Source: Amphritea sp. 1_MG-2023
Lineage (GTDB): Bacteria; Pseudomonadota; Gammaproteobacteria; Pseudomonadales; Balneatricaceae
Length of the DNA: 64,000 bases
Assembly: GCF_030547545.1 (NCBI RefSeq)
Contig: NZ_JAUOQE010000009.1
Coordinates: 54,761 to 118,760 of the forward strand
Direction of reading: 5' to 3'
Numbering within the stretch: the stretch's first letter is position 1; every line of letters starts with the position of its first letter. Of the stretch, positions 37,603 through 47,002 are shown one piece after another. The position numbers and the translations under genes are program-made. The notes under the pieces were generated by a model. It was not told the DNA's origin, searched no databases, and saw only the letters and a list, made by a program, of their open reading frames with translations.

Positions 37603-39738
37603 ATGAATAGTAAAAAAATCTTTTTAATCGTTGTTATTGCCACACTCATAGGTGCTTTCTTCCTATTTGATCTTGGCAGCTACCTCAACCTCGATTATAT
37701 AAAAACACAACAGGACAGCCTGCAAAGCTGGGTCACAGCGAATAAAGTGTTAGCGCTTGCTGCCTTTGTTGTGTTCTATGTCCTTGTCACTGCGCTATCT
37801 CTCCCTGGGGCGGTTATCATGACGCTCGCGGGCGGCGCCATCTTCGGCCTCGCAACGGGTCTGATACTGGTGTCCTTTGCCAGTGCAATCGGCGCGACGC
37901 TGGCTTTCTTGATGGCCCGTTACCTCTTACGTGCGCCGTTAACCAATAAGTTTTCTAGCTATATCGACCCCATCAACCGTGGTATCGAGAAAGACGGTAT
38001 CTCCTATCTCTTTACCCTGCGCTTAGTGCCGTTGTTTCCATTTTTTGTCATTAATGCCGTGATGGGCCTTACTCGCATGAAAGCAGCCACTTTCTACTGG
38101 GTGAGTCAGCTCGGCATGTTGCCCGGCACCGCGATTTTCGTTAATGCGGGCACCCAACTAGCACTCATCGAACAACCTGGCGATATTCTGTCACCAGGAC
38201 TGATTCTATCCTTCTGCTTGCTAGGCATCTTCCCTTGGATCGCGAAACTCATTGTCGATAAAGTCAAACAACGCCAAGTTTATAACGGTTATAGCAAGCC
38301 GAAAAAGTTTGATACTAATATGGTGGTCATTGGTGCCGGCGCGGGCGGTTTAGTCACCTCTTATATTGCAGCGGCCACCAAGGCTAAAGTCACTCTGATC
38401 GAGCGTCATAAGATGGGCGGCGATTGCCTTAATACCGGCTGTGTTCCCTCTAAAGCCCTGATTCGCACCACTCACTTCCTCGCCGATGTGCGTGATGCCA
38501 AAGAATTGGGGATTCGCAACGCCGAAATCGAGTATGAGTTTTCAGAAGTGATGGATCGAGTGCAACGGGTTATTGAAACTATTGAGCCCCATGATTCCAT
38601 TGCCCGCTATGAATCCCTTGGGGTTGATTGCGTCACCGGCAGTGCTCATATTCGCAGCCCTTGGGAAGTCGAGGTCAACGGCAAAACTATCACGACACAA
38701 AACATTGTCATCGCCACCGGCGCACGACCGACGCTGCCAAGCATCCCAGGCATAGAACAAGTCGAGCCACTCACGTCCGATACTATTTGGGGCCTACGTC
38801 AGCGTCCTGAGCGCCTACTGGTACTCGGTGCCGGCGCTATCGGCTGCGAACTCGGTCAGTGCTTTGCGCGACTCGGTAGCCAAGTATCGATCCTCTTTCG
38901 CGGTACTCAAGTACTCACCCGTGAAGATCAAGACGCTGCCGCCGTGGTTGAAAAGCGTCTTCAAGAAGATGGCATTACGATCTGCTCAAGCCATACCCCA
39001 GTGCGTTTTGAAGTGACTGATCAGGGCTATCAGCTTGTTTGTCGTCATAACAAACAGGAAAAACGTATCGCTTTCGACAAGTTGCTGGTCGCCACCGGAC
39101 GTACCGCCAATGTTACTGGTTTTGGCCTCGAAGCGATGGGCATCACGGCTAAGCCGGGTGGTACCATTCAGGTCGACCCTTACCTTCGCACTAGGATACC
39201 TAATATCCTTGCCTGCGGCGATGTGATCGGGCCTTTCCAATTCACCCATGCTGCCGCTCATCAAGCATGGTTTGCATCGGTGAATGCCCTATTCGGACAG
39301 TTTAAAAAATTCAAAGTGGATTACTCTTTAATCCCATTCACCACTTACACTAGCCCAGAAGTGGCTCGTATCGGCCTCAACGAGAAACAAGCGATTGATG
39401 AGGGCATTGCCTATGAGGCGGTACGTTATAACCTCGAAGAGCTAGATCGGGCGATCACCGATGAAGCCGCTTACGGATTTGTTAAAGTCTTACTCAAACC
39501 CGGTAGCGATAAAATCATCGGCGTTACCTTGGTCGGTGAACATGCCGCCGAGATGCTGCCCGAATTTGCCTTAGCCATGAAAAACAAACTGGGCTTAAAC
39601 AAGATCCTTGGGACCATTCATGCGTACCCAACCCTCAACGAAGCCAATCGTTTTGTGGCCGGTGAGTGGAAGAAAAAACATGCGCCACAAAAGATTCTCG
39701 GCTGGCTAGAAAGCTTTCATCGTTGGAAGCGCGGCTAA
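37603..39738 (+). CDS. VTT (TVP38/DedA-like) membrane domain fused to a pyridine nucleotide-disulfide oxidoreductase
   Basis: A 711-residue fusion. Residues 1 to about 225 are a TVP38/TMEM64-type VTT membrane domain (SLPGAVIMTLAGGAIFG near 63-79; LRLVPLFPFFVINAVMGL near 140-157). From about 235, a mercuric-reductase-like flavoprotein follows: FAD site VVIGAGAGGLVTSYIAA, redox pair GGDCLNTGCVPSK, NAD site LVLGAGAIGCELGQ, LACGDVIGPFQFTHAA, and the C-terminal HAYPTLNEANR dimer/active-site segment. The CxxxxC pair is intact, so dithiol chemistry is likely at the membrane. Substrate unknown. The ATG at 37603 was chosen because earlier codons pass through the folD terminator. Confidence 0.88.
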   Translation: MNSKKIFLIVVIATLIGAFFLFDLGSYLNLDYIKTQQDSLQSWVTANKVLALAAFVVFYVLVTALSLPGAVIMTLAGGAIFGLATGLILVSFASAIGATLAFLMARYLLRAPLTNKFSSYIDPINRGIEKDGISYLFTLRLVPLFPFFVINAVMGLTRMKAATFYWVSQLGMLPGTAIFVNAGTQLALIEQPGDILSPGLILSFCLLGIFPWIAKLIVDKVKQRQVYNGYSKPKKFDTNMVVIGAGAGGLVTSYIAAATKAKVTLIERHKMGGDCLNTGCVPSKALIRTTHFLADVRDAKELGIRNAEIEYEFSEVMDRVQRVIETIEPHDSIARYESLGVDCVTGSAHIRSPWEVEVNGKTITTQNIVIATGARPTLPSIPGIEQVEPLTSDTIWGLRQRPERLLVLGAGAIGCELGQCFARLGSQVSILFRGTQVLTREDQDAAAVVEKRLQEDGITICSSHTPVRFEVTDQGYQLVCRHNKQEKRIAFDKLLVATGRTANVTGFGLEAMGITAKPGGTIQVDPYLRTRIPNILACGDVIGPFQFTHAAAHQAWFASVNALFGQFKKFKVDYSLIPFTTYTSPEVARIGLNEKQAIDEGIAYEAVRYNLEELDRAITDEAAYGFVKVLLKPGSDKIIGVTLVGEHAAEMLPEFALAMKNKLGLNKILGTIHAYPTLNEANRFVAGEWKKKHAPQKILGWLESFHRWKRG

Positions 39739-40280
39739 TCCTCGAACGCATAAATGTTAACGCCTAATGACATAGGGTCGACGCAGACACAGGGGCTTAG
39801 ATTAAGGCTTGTATTAAAAATACACCTCAATCGATAGCCTTCGTACTCGCACAAGTCTCCGAATCAAAAAGCCCTATCACACTGCTAGGGCTTTTTATTA
39901 CCACCCAATAAAAACTTTTATATCAATGAATTAAGCAGACTATCTAACAAAGTGAATTAAGTTTAGGTGTGGTTTTTTAATTGACACCATGCACTAAAAT
40001 CACTTCATAGTGCGGCGATGTGAGCTCAACATCATGCTTACCCACCGCTAATTTACTCTTCCCAAAATAGGCTTCACCTTGGCATAAAATGCACGCCATA
40101 AAATTGACAGTGCTGTGCCTCAACCTTCCCTTTCGATAAGGCCAAACACCTTTCAACGCCTAGCAATAGTTAGACAACGCCATTACACTCACCCCGAGCA
40201 CATCATAACCATGCTACTTTTCGCTCTACCACTACGGCTGTTTTTTCAGCATTGCTGACAACGACTGAAAGGATATTCGA
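39739..40280. other. Intergenic region with a terminator, otherwise featureless
   Basis: After the VTT-flavoprotein gene, the only element recognised is the hairpin at 39866-39897. No credible gene was found in the remaining ~380 bp, which must contain the promoter of the FUSC gene. Confidence 0.5.
39866..39897 (+). terminator. Intrinsic terminator after the VTT-flavoprotein gene
   Basis: An 11-bp perfect stem aaaaagcccta/tagggcttttt with a nine-base loop; the A and T flanks allow bidirectional termination. Confidence 0.85.
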
Positions 40281-41357
40281 TTGGATAATAAATTCGCTCT
40301 TACAACTCGACTTTACACGAGCATTCAACCGCTGCTGGCACTCAGCGACCACAAGCGCCCCCTTGGTTTTTTAATTGTTTCAGCATTATCTGTGGGCCTA
40401 CCCGCACTGATAGGTGCCTGGCTAGGCGATATTCAAACCGCAATGCTAGGCTGCTTGGGCGGCTTGTCTATTTTATACATGCGCCAAACCCATATTCCCC
40501 GGCGAATGATGACATTAGCCACCTGCGCTTTCGGCTTTTCACTTAGCTTTGCACTGGGCGTGGTGACTAATTTTGATCCCCTTTTTTCAGCTGCCACACT
40601 AACCCTCAATGTGTTTATGGTCACGGTAATCTGCCGTTTCTACTCTGTACCACCACCAGGCACGCTGTTTTTTATCGTCGTGGCCTGCCTCGCCCGCACA
40701 CTCCCCTTTGACCTTTCACTGGCCGCTGAACGCACAGGAATTTTAATGTTTGGCGCGATGGGAGGGTGTTGTCTGGCGCTTCTGTATAGTGTTTATCAGG
40801 TGTATATTTCGAAAACCTTTGTCGATCGACCAACTGAAGAGATTGATCACAACATCATCGTCATCAGTATCGAATCTGTGGTAATTAGCTTATTTGTCGG
40901 CGGCGGCTATGTCCTCGCACTGCTTCTTCAATTAGACAACCCCTACTGGGTGCCCATCTCGACTATCGCCATTATGCAAGGGGCTACCTTTCGCGCTATC
41001 TGGCACCGAAACGTGCATCGTATTATCGGAACAACTATCGGCATGGGTATCGCTTGGGTGATTTTCTCATTCGCGCCAGGCCCATGGGAGACCGCCTTTT
41101 TGATACTGGGACTGAGCTTTATCATAGAGCTGTTAATTACCCGCAATTATGGCCTCGCGGTGATGTTTATTACGCCATTAACCGTGATATTTACAGACAC
41201 CAATATACCCACCGGCGAAACAGATCAACTGATTCTTTCCCGCTTATTTGATATTATTTTAGGCTCTGTAATTGGTTATATTGGCGGCTGGGCGATACAT
41301 CATGCCAAATTTAAGCAGGCCATCGAAGCCTACTTAGCGGCACGGAGTAATCGCTAA
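40281..41357 (+). CDS. FUSC-family membrane protein
   Basis: A 358-residue protein with two clusters of hydrophobic helices (about residues 27-165 and 195-335) separated by a short soluble segment, the FUSC/aromatic-acid-exporter layout in a compact form. Family marks include LDNPYWVPISTIAIMQGATF near 232-251 and the HRNVHRIIGTTIGMGIAWV stretch right after it. Likely an efflux permease. It begins at TTG 40281, with AAAGGA about eight bases upstream. No membrane-fusion partner is adjacent, unlike aaeAB-type systems. Confidence 0.85.
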   Translation: MDNKFALTTRLYTSIQPLLALSDHKRPLGFLIVSALSVGLPALIGAWLGDIQTAMLGCLGGLSILYMRQTHIPRRMMTLATCAFGFSLSFALGVVTNFDPLFSAATLTLNVFMVTVICRFYSVPPPGTLFFIVVACLARTLPFDLSLAAERTGILMFGAMGGCCLALLYSVYQVYISKTFVDRPTEEIDHNIIVISIESVVISLFVGGGYVLALLLQLDNPYWVPISTIAIMQGATFRAIWHRNVHRIIGTTIGMGIAWVIFSFAPGPWETAFLILGLSFIIELLITRNYGLAVMFITPLTVIFTDTNIPTGETDQLILSRLFDIILGSVIGYIGGWAIHHAKFKQAIEAYLAARSNR

Positions 41358-41391
41358 ATAATCTGCATAAAACTCATCTGTATAAAACAGT

Positions 41392-41420
41392 GCCAAAACC
41401 TGCTCAGAGCAGGTTTTGGC
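41392..41420. terminator. Perfect 13-bp hairpin between convergent genes
   Basis: gccaaaacctgct/agcaggttttggc around a CAG loop. It lies between the FUSC gene and the leftward aldehyde dehydrogenase. It has no long T-run on either side, so termination would rely on the T's inside the stem; it probably serves as a bidirectional terminator. Confidence 0.65.
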
Positions 41421-41429
41421 TCGATAAAA

Positions 41430-42863
41430 TTAGTTCCAGCCACTGACGGCTTTAACTTCAAGGAAGTCTTCAAGCCCCCAGACACCGCCCTCACGGCCAT
41501 TGCCCGATTGCTTATAGCCTCCAAACGGCGAGCCCGCACCGAGGAAGGTGCCGTTAATCTGCACCATGCCCGCTCTCAACCGACGCGCCACTCGGTTAGC
41601 CTTATCGCCATCTTGAGTCTGCACATAGTGTGTCAAACCATAAGGACTATCATTGGCAATGCTAATCGCTTCCTCTTCGGTATCGAAAGGAATAATCACT
41701 AAGACGGGGCCAAACACCTCTTCACGGGCAATACTCATCTGATTGTTTATATCCGCAAAGACCGTTGGACGAACATAAAAGCCTTTTTCAAGACCGGTCG
41801 GTTTACCCAATCCCCCAGCAACCAAACGACCACCCTCATCAATACCTTTCTGAATCAATCCCTGAATTTTATCAAACTGCATCTGAGAGACGACGGGACC
41901 AATATGATGACCTTCAAGGCCTGCTGAATTAACCGCCGTTTTATTGGCAACATCCGCCGCGGCCTGCACCACCTGATCATACATCGAACGCTCCACCAGC
42001 ATCCGAGTCGGCGCGTTACAAGACTGACCACTGTTATTAAAGCAATGACGTACTCCCCGAGTCACCGCCTTCTCATCAGCATCGGCGAAGATAATATTGG
42101 CGCCCTTACCGCCCAACTCTAACGCCACACGCTTAACCGTATCGGCTGCATTTTTACTGATGGCAATTCCCGCCCGTGTTGAGCCGGTAAATGACACCAT
42201 ATCGACTTCAGGGTGCCCAGATAGCTGTGACCCCACACCCAGGCCATCACCATTCACTAGGTTGAACACACCGGCGGGGAAACCTGCCTGATCGATCATC
42301 TCGGCAAATAACAACGAAGACAATGGCGCAATTTCTGAGGGTTTTAACACCATCGTGCAGCCTGCCGTCAACGCCGCCACAACTTTCAACGTGACCTGAT
42401 TCATCGGCCAGTTCCACGGCGTAATCAAGGCGCAAACACCGATCGCTTCATGCAGAATACGATTATCCGGCGCATGCTCGCCCAGAGGCTGATCAAACTC
42501 ATAGCCTTTCAACGCGCGAATCAGGTTTTTAATATGAGCAGAACCCGCACCACACTGTGATGTTCGCGCCAATGCAATCGGCGCACCCATCTCAGTAGAG
42601 ATCGCTTGCGCCATCTCATCGGCACGCTCATTATAAATAGTTAACAGTTTTTCCAACAACGTAATGCGAGACGCTTTCGACGTCTGACTCCAACGATCAA
42701 ATGCTTTGCGTGCCGCCGACACTGCCGCTTCGGTATCGGCCTCACTGCCTAAAGAAATAACCGCACACACGTCTTCTGTCGAAGGATCAATCACATCAAA
42801 ATCTTGTGCTGCAAGGGGAGCTACCCAACGACCATCAATATAAAACTGACGCTTATCTAACAT
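41430..42863 (-). CDS. NAD(P)-dependent aldehyde dehydrogenase
   Basis: A 477-residue ALDH-superfamily enzyme. Seen: TPWNWPMNQVTLKVVAALT near residues 150-168, FTGSTRAGIAI near 224, the general-base glutamate in LELGGKGANII near 246-256, and the catalytic cysteine in NSGQSCNAPTRM near 282-293. The EEVFGPVLVI motif is present near the C-terminus. Oxidises an unidentified aldehyde; residues around the Cys (SCNAPTRM) resemble the broad-specificity ALDH subgroup. Single gene, convergent with FUSC. Confidence 0.9.
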   Translation of the reverse strand: MLDKRQFYIDGRWVAPLAAQDFDVIDPSTEDVCAVISLGSEADTEAAVSAARKAFDRWSQTSKASRITLLEKLLTIYNERADEMAQAISTEMGAPIALARTSQCGAGSAHIKNLIRALKGYEFDQPLGEHAPDNRILHEAIGVCALITPWNWPMNQVTLKVVAALTAGCTMVLKPSEIAPLSSLLFAEMIDQAGFPAGVFNLVNGDGLGVGSQLSGHPEVDMVSFTGSTRAGIAISKNAADTVKRVALELGGKGANIIFADADEKAVTRGVRHCFNNSGQSCNAPTRMLVERSMYDQVVQAAADVANKTAVNSAGLEGHHIGPVVSQMQFDKIQGLIQKGIDEGGRLVAGGLGKPTGLEKGFYVRPTVFADINNQMSIAREEVFGPVLVIIPFDTEEEAISIANDSPYGLTHYVQTQDGDKANRVARRLRAGMVQINGTFLGAGSPFGGYKQSGNGREGGVWGLEDFLEVKAVSGWN

Positions 42864-43234
42864 CTTTATTTTTCCTTATTTGTATACCAACACGCGCTGA
42901 CGCGGTTAACATCAATATCATTAGACCATCAAAACCGTCATCCTCGCTCAAGCCGCCATCTCACCCACCACAACGACCTTTACTCATCGACTGATAAACT
43001 AACGTCAACACTAGCCATAATCCTACAGGTTTAATGGCTAATCTTGTGACCCGCAAGCGATAAAATAGTTTACCCGCCAACAAAAGCACAATAAATAATC
43101 AATATCGCTGCTAGCAGCACGTCATAAAGTCGTAAATCCTATATTCTTACGATCTTAACCGATTTATCTATTGTATTGTCCTAATACAAAAGTAGAAAAT
43201 AGTTGCCTTAAAAAATTTTAACGTGGGACTAACA
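42864..43234. other. 371-bp divergent intergenic region
   Basis: It holds the start regions of the aldehyde dehydrogenase (leftward) and nhaD (rightward). A perfect 7-bp inverted repeat ttgtatt-gtcct-aatacaa at 43171-43189 lies about 45 bp before nhaD. Nothing else was recognised. Confidence 0.5.
43171..43189. promoter_or_regulatory. Inverted repeat upstream of nhaD, possible operator
   Basis: ttgtatt and aatacaa arms, five-base spacer, about 45 bp upstream of the nhaD start. A dimeric regulator could bind here, but no protein is implicated by the context. Confidence 0.35.
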
Positions 43235-44470
43235 ATGCATTATTTGCTATTGGGCCTGATTATCCTCGCCTTTGTGCTAATTGTTTTTGAAGATGTTGTA
43301 CATCTGAATAAGGCTAAATCAACACTCTTTATTGGTACGCTTGTCTGGATTCTCGCCTTTATCTTCCCTGAAAAGTCACCTCAGGCAATTCAGGAAGCAC
43401 TCAACGAACAACTACTCGATATCGCCATTCTTTGGCTATTCCTGATGGCCGCCATGACCTTCGTCGCTTATCTCAACGAAAAAGGCCTGATTACTCAGCT
43501 TGTCTACCGTCTATTACCGAGTCAGCTGCGGCTGAGCACCTTGATGATTCTCATCGCGCTACTCGGACTGATGTTTTCATCCTTAGCGGATAACATTACC
43601 GCTTCGCTGATTATGCTGTCGTTACTGGCATCACTAAAACTCGAAACCAAAAACACCCTTAAGTTTGCCGCCCTCATTGTGTTTGCGGTTAACTCCGGCG
43701 GTGTGTCGCTGATTACCGGCGATGTCACCACTTTGATGATCTTCCTCAACGGTAAAGTCTCAATTCTCAACCTATTACTATTGGTTCTACCGGCGATTGC
43801 TGGGGTGGCCATTCTGGCATTGATTCTGATGCAAGGCTGTAATGAGATCATCACCCTACCGAAATTCAAACGACCGATCTCGGCCGGTGACAAACTCATC
43901 GCCAGCCTGTTTCTGCTGACCATTATCAGCACACTCGCCTTTAGCGTCCTGTTTTCAGTGCCGCCGGTGCTGACCTTTCTGTTCGGTTTGGCGCTGATGT
44001 TTATCGTGCATCAGGTGATCTTTCGCAAAGAACACAACCCCAATGTCTTGGAATATGTCCGCGAAATCGAGTTTGATACGTTGCTGTTCTTCCTCGGGGT
44101 GCTGTTATTAGTGGGTATGCTCAAAGAGATGTCGGTGTTAGAGCTACTGCCAGAACTGTATACCATGATGCCGGCGGTTTATGCTAACTACATTATCGGT
44201 ATTCTGTCTGCTTTCGTCGATAACGTGCCACTCACCGCAGCGATTCTGCAATCGGACATTCCGATGACCAAGAGCGAATGGTTAGGGCTGACCTATGCCG
44301 TCGGCGTTGGGGGGTCTATTCTGATCGTCGGATCGGCCGCCGGTGTTATCGCCCTCAGTAAGTTGCAGGAACTTTCGTTTATTAGCTACCTGCGCTTTAT
44401 TCACTGGTTGCTGATCGCATACACCTGCGGTTATCTAGCGGTCATGGGGCTAACCAAGCTGGTACTCTAA
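43235..44470 (+). CDS. nhaD: NhaD-type Na+/H+ antiporter
   Basis: A 411-residue antiporter with about twelve hydrophobic helices. Recognisable NhaD features: the N-terminal VLIVFEDVVHLNKAK, SSLADNITASLIMLSLL near 114-130, VNSGGVSLITGDVTTLMIFL near 152-171 and SAFVDNVPLTAAILQSD near 325-341, including the Asn/Asp residues of the ion path. It exchanges Na+ or Li+ for protons at alkaline pH, fitting a saline habitat. The ATG 43235 is preceded by GTGGGA; a GTG four codons earlier is less likely. A strong terminator follows. Confidence 0.92.
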   Translation: MHYLLLGLIILAFVLIVFEDVVHLNKAKSTLFIGTLVWILAFIFPEKSPQAIQEALNEQLLDIAILWLFLMAAMTFVAYLNEKGLITQLVYRLLPSQLRLSTLMILIALLGLMFSSLADNITASLIMLSLLASLKLETKNTLKFAALIVFAVNSGGVSLITGDVTTLMIFLNGKVSILNLLLLVLPAIAGVAILALILMQGCNEIITLPKFKRPISAGDKLIASLFLLTIISTLAFSVLFSVPPVLTFLFGLALMFIVHQVIFRKEHNPNVLEYVREIEFDTLLFFLGVLLLVGMLKEMSVLELLPELYTMMPAVYANYIIGILSAFVDNVPLTAAILQSDIPMTKSEWLGLTYAVGVGGSILIVGSAAGVIALSKLQELSFISYLRFIHWLLIAYTCGYLAVMGLTKLVL

Positions 44471-44512
44471 CAGGCCTTAGACGAGCAGTGTCTCGAATAT
44501 GATGCTTAAAAC

Positions 44513-44545
44513 AAAAAACCAGCGACATAACCGCTGGTTTTTTTT
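44513..44545 (+). terminator. Intrinsic terminator after nhaD
   Basis: Stem aaaaccagcg/cgctggtttt with a seven-base loop, followed by a run of eight T. Confidence 0.9.
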
Positions 44546-44631
44546 GGCTGAACCCAACACATTATCGTTTACGTATGCTTAAACCACTCAAAGCACCCCA
44601 ACCCTTCTAGTCAGCCCTTAATGTGCGTTTT

Positions 44632-46824
44632 TTAAGACGCCAGACCCGCCTTCGCAGCGCGCACCGCATGTAGCTTTTGATAGCTATCAATCAAGCGTAG
44701 ATGGCGATCGAGCCCTTCGAGTTTCATGCTGGTAGGGGTTAAGCCATAGAACCTTACCTCACCCATCACCGAATCGACCACACTGTCCATCACCGGCTCA
44801 GCAAACATCCGCCGCAAATTAGGCAGATAATCATCTAACGACAGCTCTTCATCCAAGACAATCACCAAGACAGCATTCATCGCCTGATAAAACAGCCCAC
44901 GCTCAACGGTATTGTCATTATATTGCAAGAAGCTTTCCACCAGCTCTAACGCCGCTTCATGCTCGCCCAGCGCGAGATAAATGAGAATTTTCAGTTCAAG
45001 AATGGTTAACTGACCCCACACCGTATTCTCGTCAAACTCGATGCCAATCAAGGTTTTAATATCGGTGTAATTATCTTCTTCGCTATCTTCGAGACGCTCA
45101 ACCAAATCGGCTAATTGATCGTCGCTTAAGCGATGCAGATTCAGGATATCCTCTCTGAACTGAATCGCTTTATTGGTGTTATCCCAGACTAAATCTTCCA
45201 CCGGATAAACCTCAGAGAAACCCGGTACCAAAATGCGACACGCCGCCGCCCCTAAATCATCAAACGTAGCGATATATACTTCCTGTTCCAGCTCATTCAG
45301 AATCGCCATCAAGCGATCACTTTCCTCGGCATTGGTGCCAGAGAAATCCCATTCGCAGAACTCATAATCATGACGCGCACTGAAAAAGCGCCATGAAACC
45401 ACTCCCGTCGAATCGATAAAGTGTTCGACAAAGTTATTCGGTTCAGTCACCGCTAAACTATTAAACGTAGGCGGCGGTACATCATTGAGCCCCTCAAAAC
45501 TGCGCCCTTGCAGCAATTCGGTCAGACTCCGCTCCAGTGCCACCTCAAAACTTGGATGCGCACCAAACGAAGCAAACACACCACCCGTGCGAGGATTCAT
45601 CAATGTGACGCACATCACCGGAAACTGCCCTCCCAAAGAAGCATCTTTTACCAGTACAGGAAAGCCCTGCTCTTCCAAGCCTTGAATACCCGCGACAATC
45701 TGAGGATATTGCGCCAATACGGCCTCAGGCACATCCGGCAGCACGATCTCCTGCTCGATAATTTGCCGTTTAATCGCTCGCTCAAAAATTTCAGACAGAC
45801 ACTGCACCTTGGCTTCATCAATATTATTACCGGCACTCATGCCGTTACTGAGAAACAGGTTTTCCAGCAGATTGGAGGGGAAATAAACCGTTTGTTGATC
45901 AGACTGACGTACGTAGGGCAGCGCACAAATACCGCGTTCAACATTACCCGAATTAGTATCGATCAGATGAGAACCGCGTAACTCATCATCGGGGTTATAA
46001 ATCGCCAGACAATAATCATCCATCAACCCCTCGGGAATACGATCATCGTCGGTTAATTTAAACCATTTCTCATTGGGATAATGAACAAACTCGCTATTGG
46101 CAATCTGCTCACCAAAATATTGATCGTTATAGAAGAAGTTACAGCTGGCCCGCTCAATAAACTCACCCAACGCCGAACAAAGCGCGCTCTCTTTGGTGGC
46201 GCCCTTACCGTTGGTAAAACACATCGGTGAAGAGGCATCTCGAATATGCAGCGACCACACATTAGGGACGATATTACGCCAAGAAGAGATCTCGATCTTC
46301 ATGCCGAGGCTTTCCAATAGCCCCGTCATATTGGCGATAGTTTTTTCCAGCGGCAGATCTTTACCGAGAATCATGGTGTTGGCCGTCTCATCGGCAACCC
46401 CCATCGCCATAATTGAGGCATCGGCATCCAGGTTTTCAACCGTCTCAATTCTAAATTCCGGCCCCTGCTGCACCACTTTCTTCACGGTACAGCGATCGAT
46501 CGAACGGATAATGCCGGTACGGTCCCGCTCTGAAATGGTGTCCGGCAGTTCCACCTGAATCTTAAAAATCTGGTTATAGCGATTTTCAGGATCGACAATA
46601 TTGTTCTGTGATAGGCGAATATCGTCCGTTGGGATATCCCTAGCTTGACAATAAACCTTAACGAAATAAGCGGCGCATAAGGCTGAAGACGCTAAAAAAT
46701 AATCAAATGGACCGGGCGCAGAACCATCCCCCTTGTAACGAATCGGCTGATCGGCGATAACGGTAAAATCATCGAACTTCGCTTCAAGCCTGAGATTGTC
46801 TAAAAAATTTACTTTGATTTCCAT
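44632..46824 (-). CDS. ycaO: OsmC-YcaO fusion protein
   Basis: A 730-residue protein with the order OsmC-like domain (about 1-150; APGPFDYFLASSALCAAYFV with one conserved Cys, and CTVKKVVQQ with the second), YcaO domain (about 200-560; GKGATKESALCSALGEFIER, ATP-binding Glu/Arg motif; NGMSAGNNIDEAKVQCLSEI) and a helical TPR-like C-terminal region (about 590-730; LALGEHEAALELVESFLQY). It matches E. coli YcaO, linked to RimO-dependent beta-methylthiolation of ribosomal protein S12. No RiPP precursor gene is adjacent, so a housekeeping role is more likely than peptide cyclodehydration. Confidence 0.93.
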   Translation of the reverse strand: MEIKVNFLDNLRLEAKFDDFTVIADQPIRYKGDGSAPGPFDYFLASSALCAAYFVKVYCQARDIPTDDIRLSQNNIVDPENRYNQIFKIQVELPDTISERDRTGIIRSIDRCTVKKVVQQGPEFRIETVENLDADASIMAMGVADETANTMILGKDLPLEKTIANMTGLLESLGMKIEISSWRNIVPNVWSLHIRDASSPMCFTNGKGATKESALCSALGEFIERASCNFFYNDQYFGEQIANSEFVHYPNEKWFKLTDDDRIPEGLMDDYCLAIYNPDDELRGSHLIDTNSGNVERGICALPYVRQSDQQTVYFPSNLLENLFLSNGMSAGNNIDEAKVQCLSEIFERAIKRQIIEQEIVLPDVPEAVLAQYPQIVAGIQGLEEQGFPVLVKDASLGGQFPVMCVTLMNPRTGGVFASFGAHPSFEVALERSLTELLQGRSFEGLNDVPPPTFNSLAVTEPNNFVEHFIDSTGVVSWRFFSARHDYEFCEWDFSGTNAEESDRLMAILNELEQEVYIATFDDLGAAACRILVPGFSEVYPVEDLVWDNTNKAIQFREDILNLHRLSDDQLADLVERLEDSEEDNYTDIKTLIGIEFDENTVWGQLTILELKILIYLALGEHEAALELVESFLQYNDNTVERGLFYQAMNAVLVIVLDEELSLDDYLPNLRRMFAEPVMDSVVDSVMGEVRFYGLTPTSMKLEGLDRHLRLIDSYQKLHAVRAAKAGLAS

Positions 46825-47002
46825 CTGAATACTTTTCCGGGATCATTTAATGCAAAGTTGGTGAGTATGTTGATGCCACCCTAAGGTAAAACAGCACCCT
46901 TACAGCCCAGCAGGCTACATACAGTGGCGGGCATTTTAACATTAATTTTGATATTTAAACGAAGACTATCTGAGCCTGAAATATCGCCACCGATAGACCC
47001 TG

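Noticed and set aside
44632..46824. RiPP (azol(in)e) biosynthetic cluster based on the YcaO domain
   Set aside because: The YcaO domain is fused to OsmC in the housekeeping arrangement, with no precursor peptide, dehydrogenase or dedicated exporter next to it.
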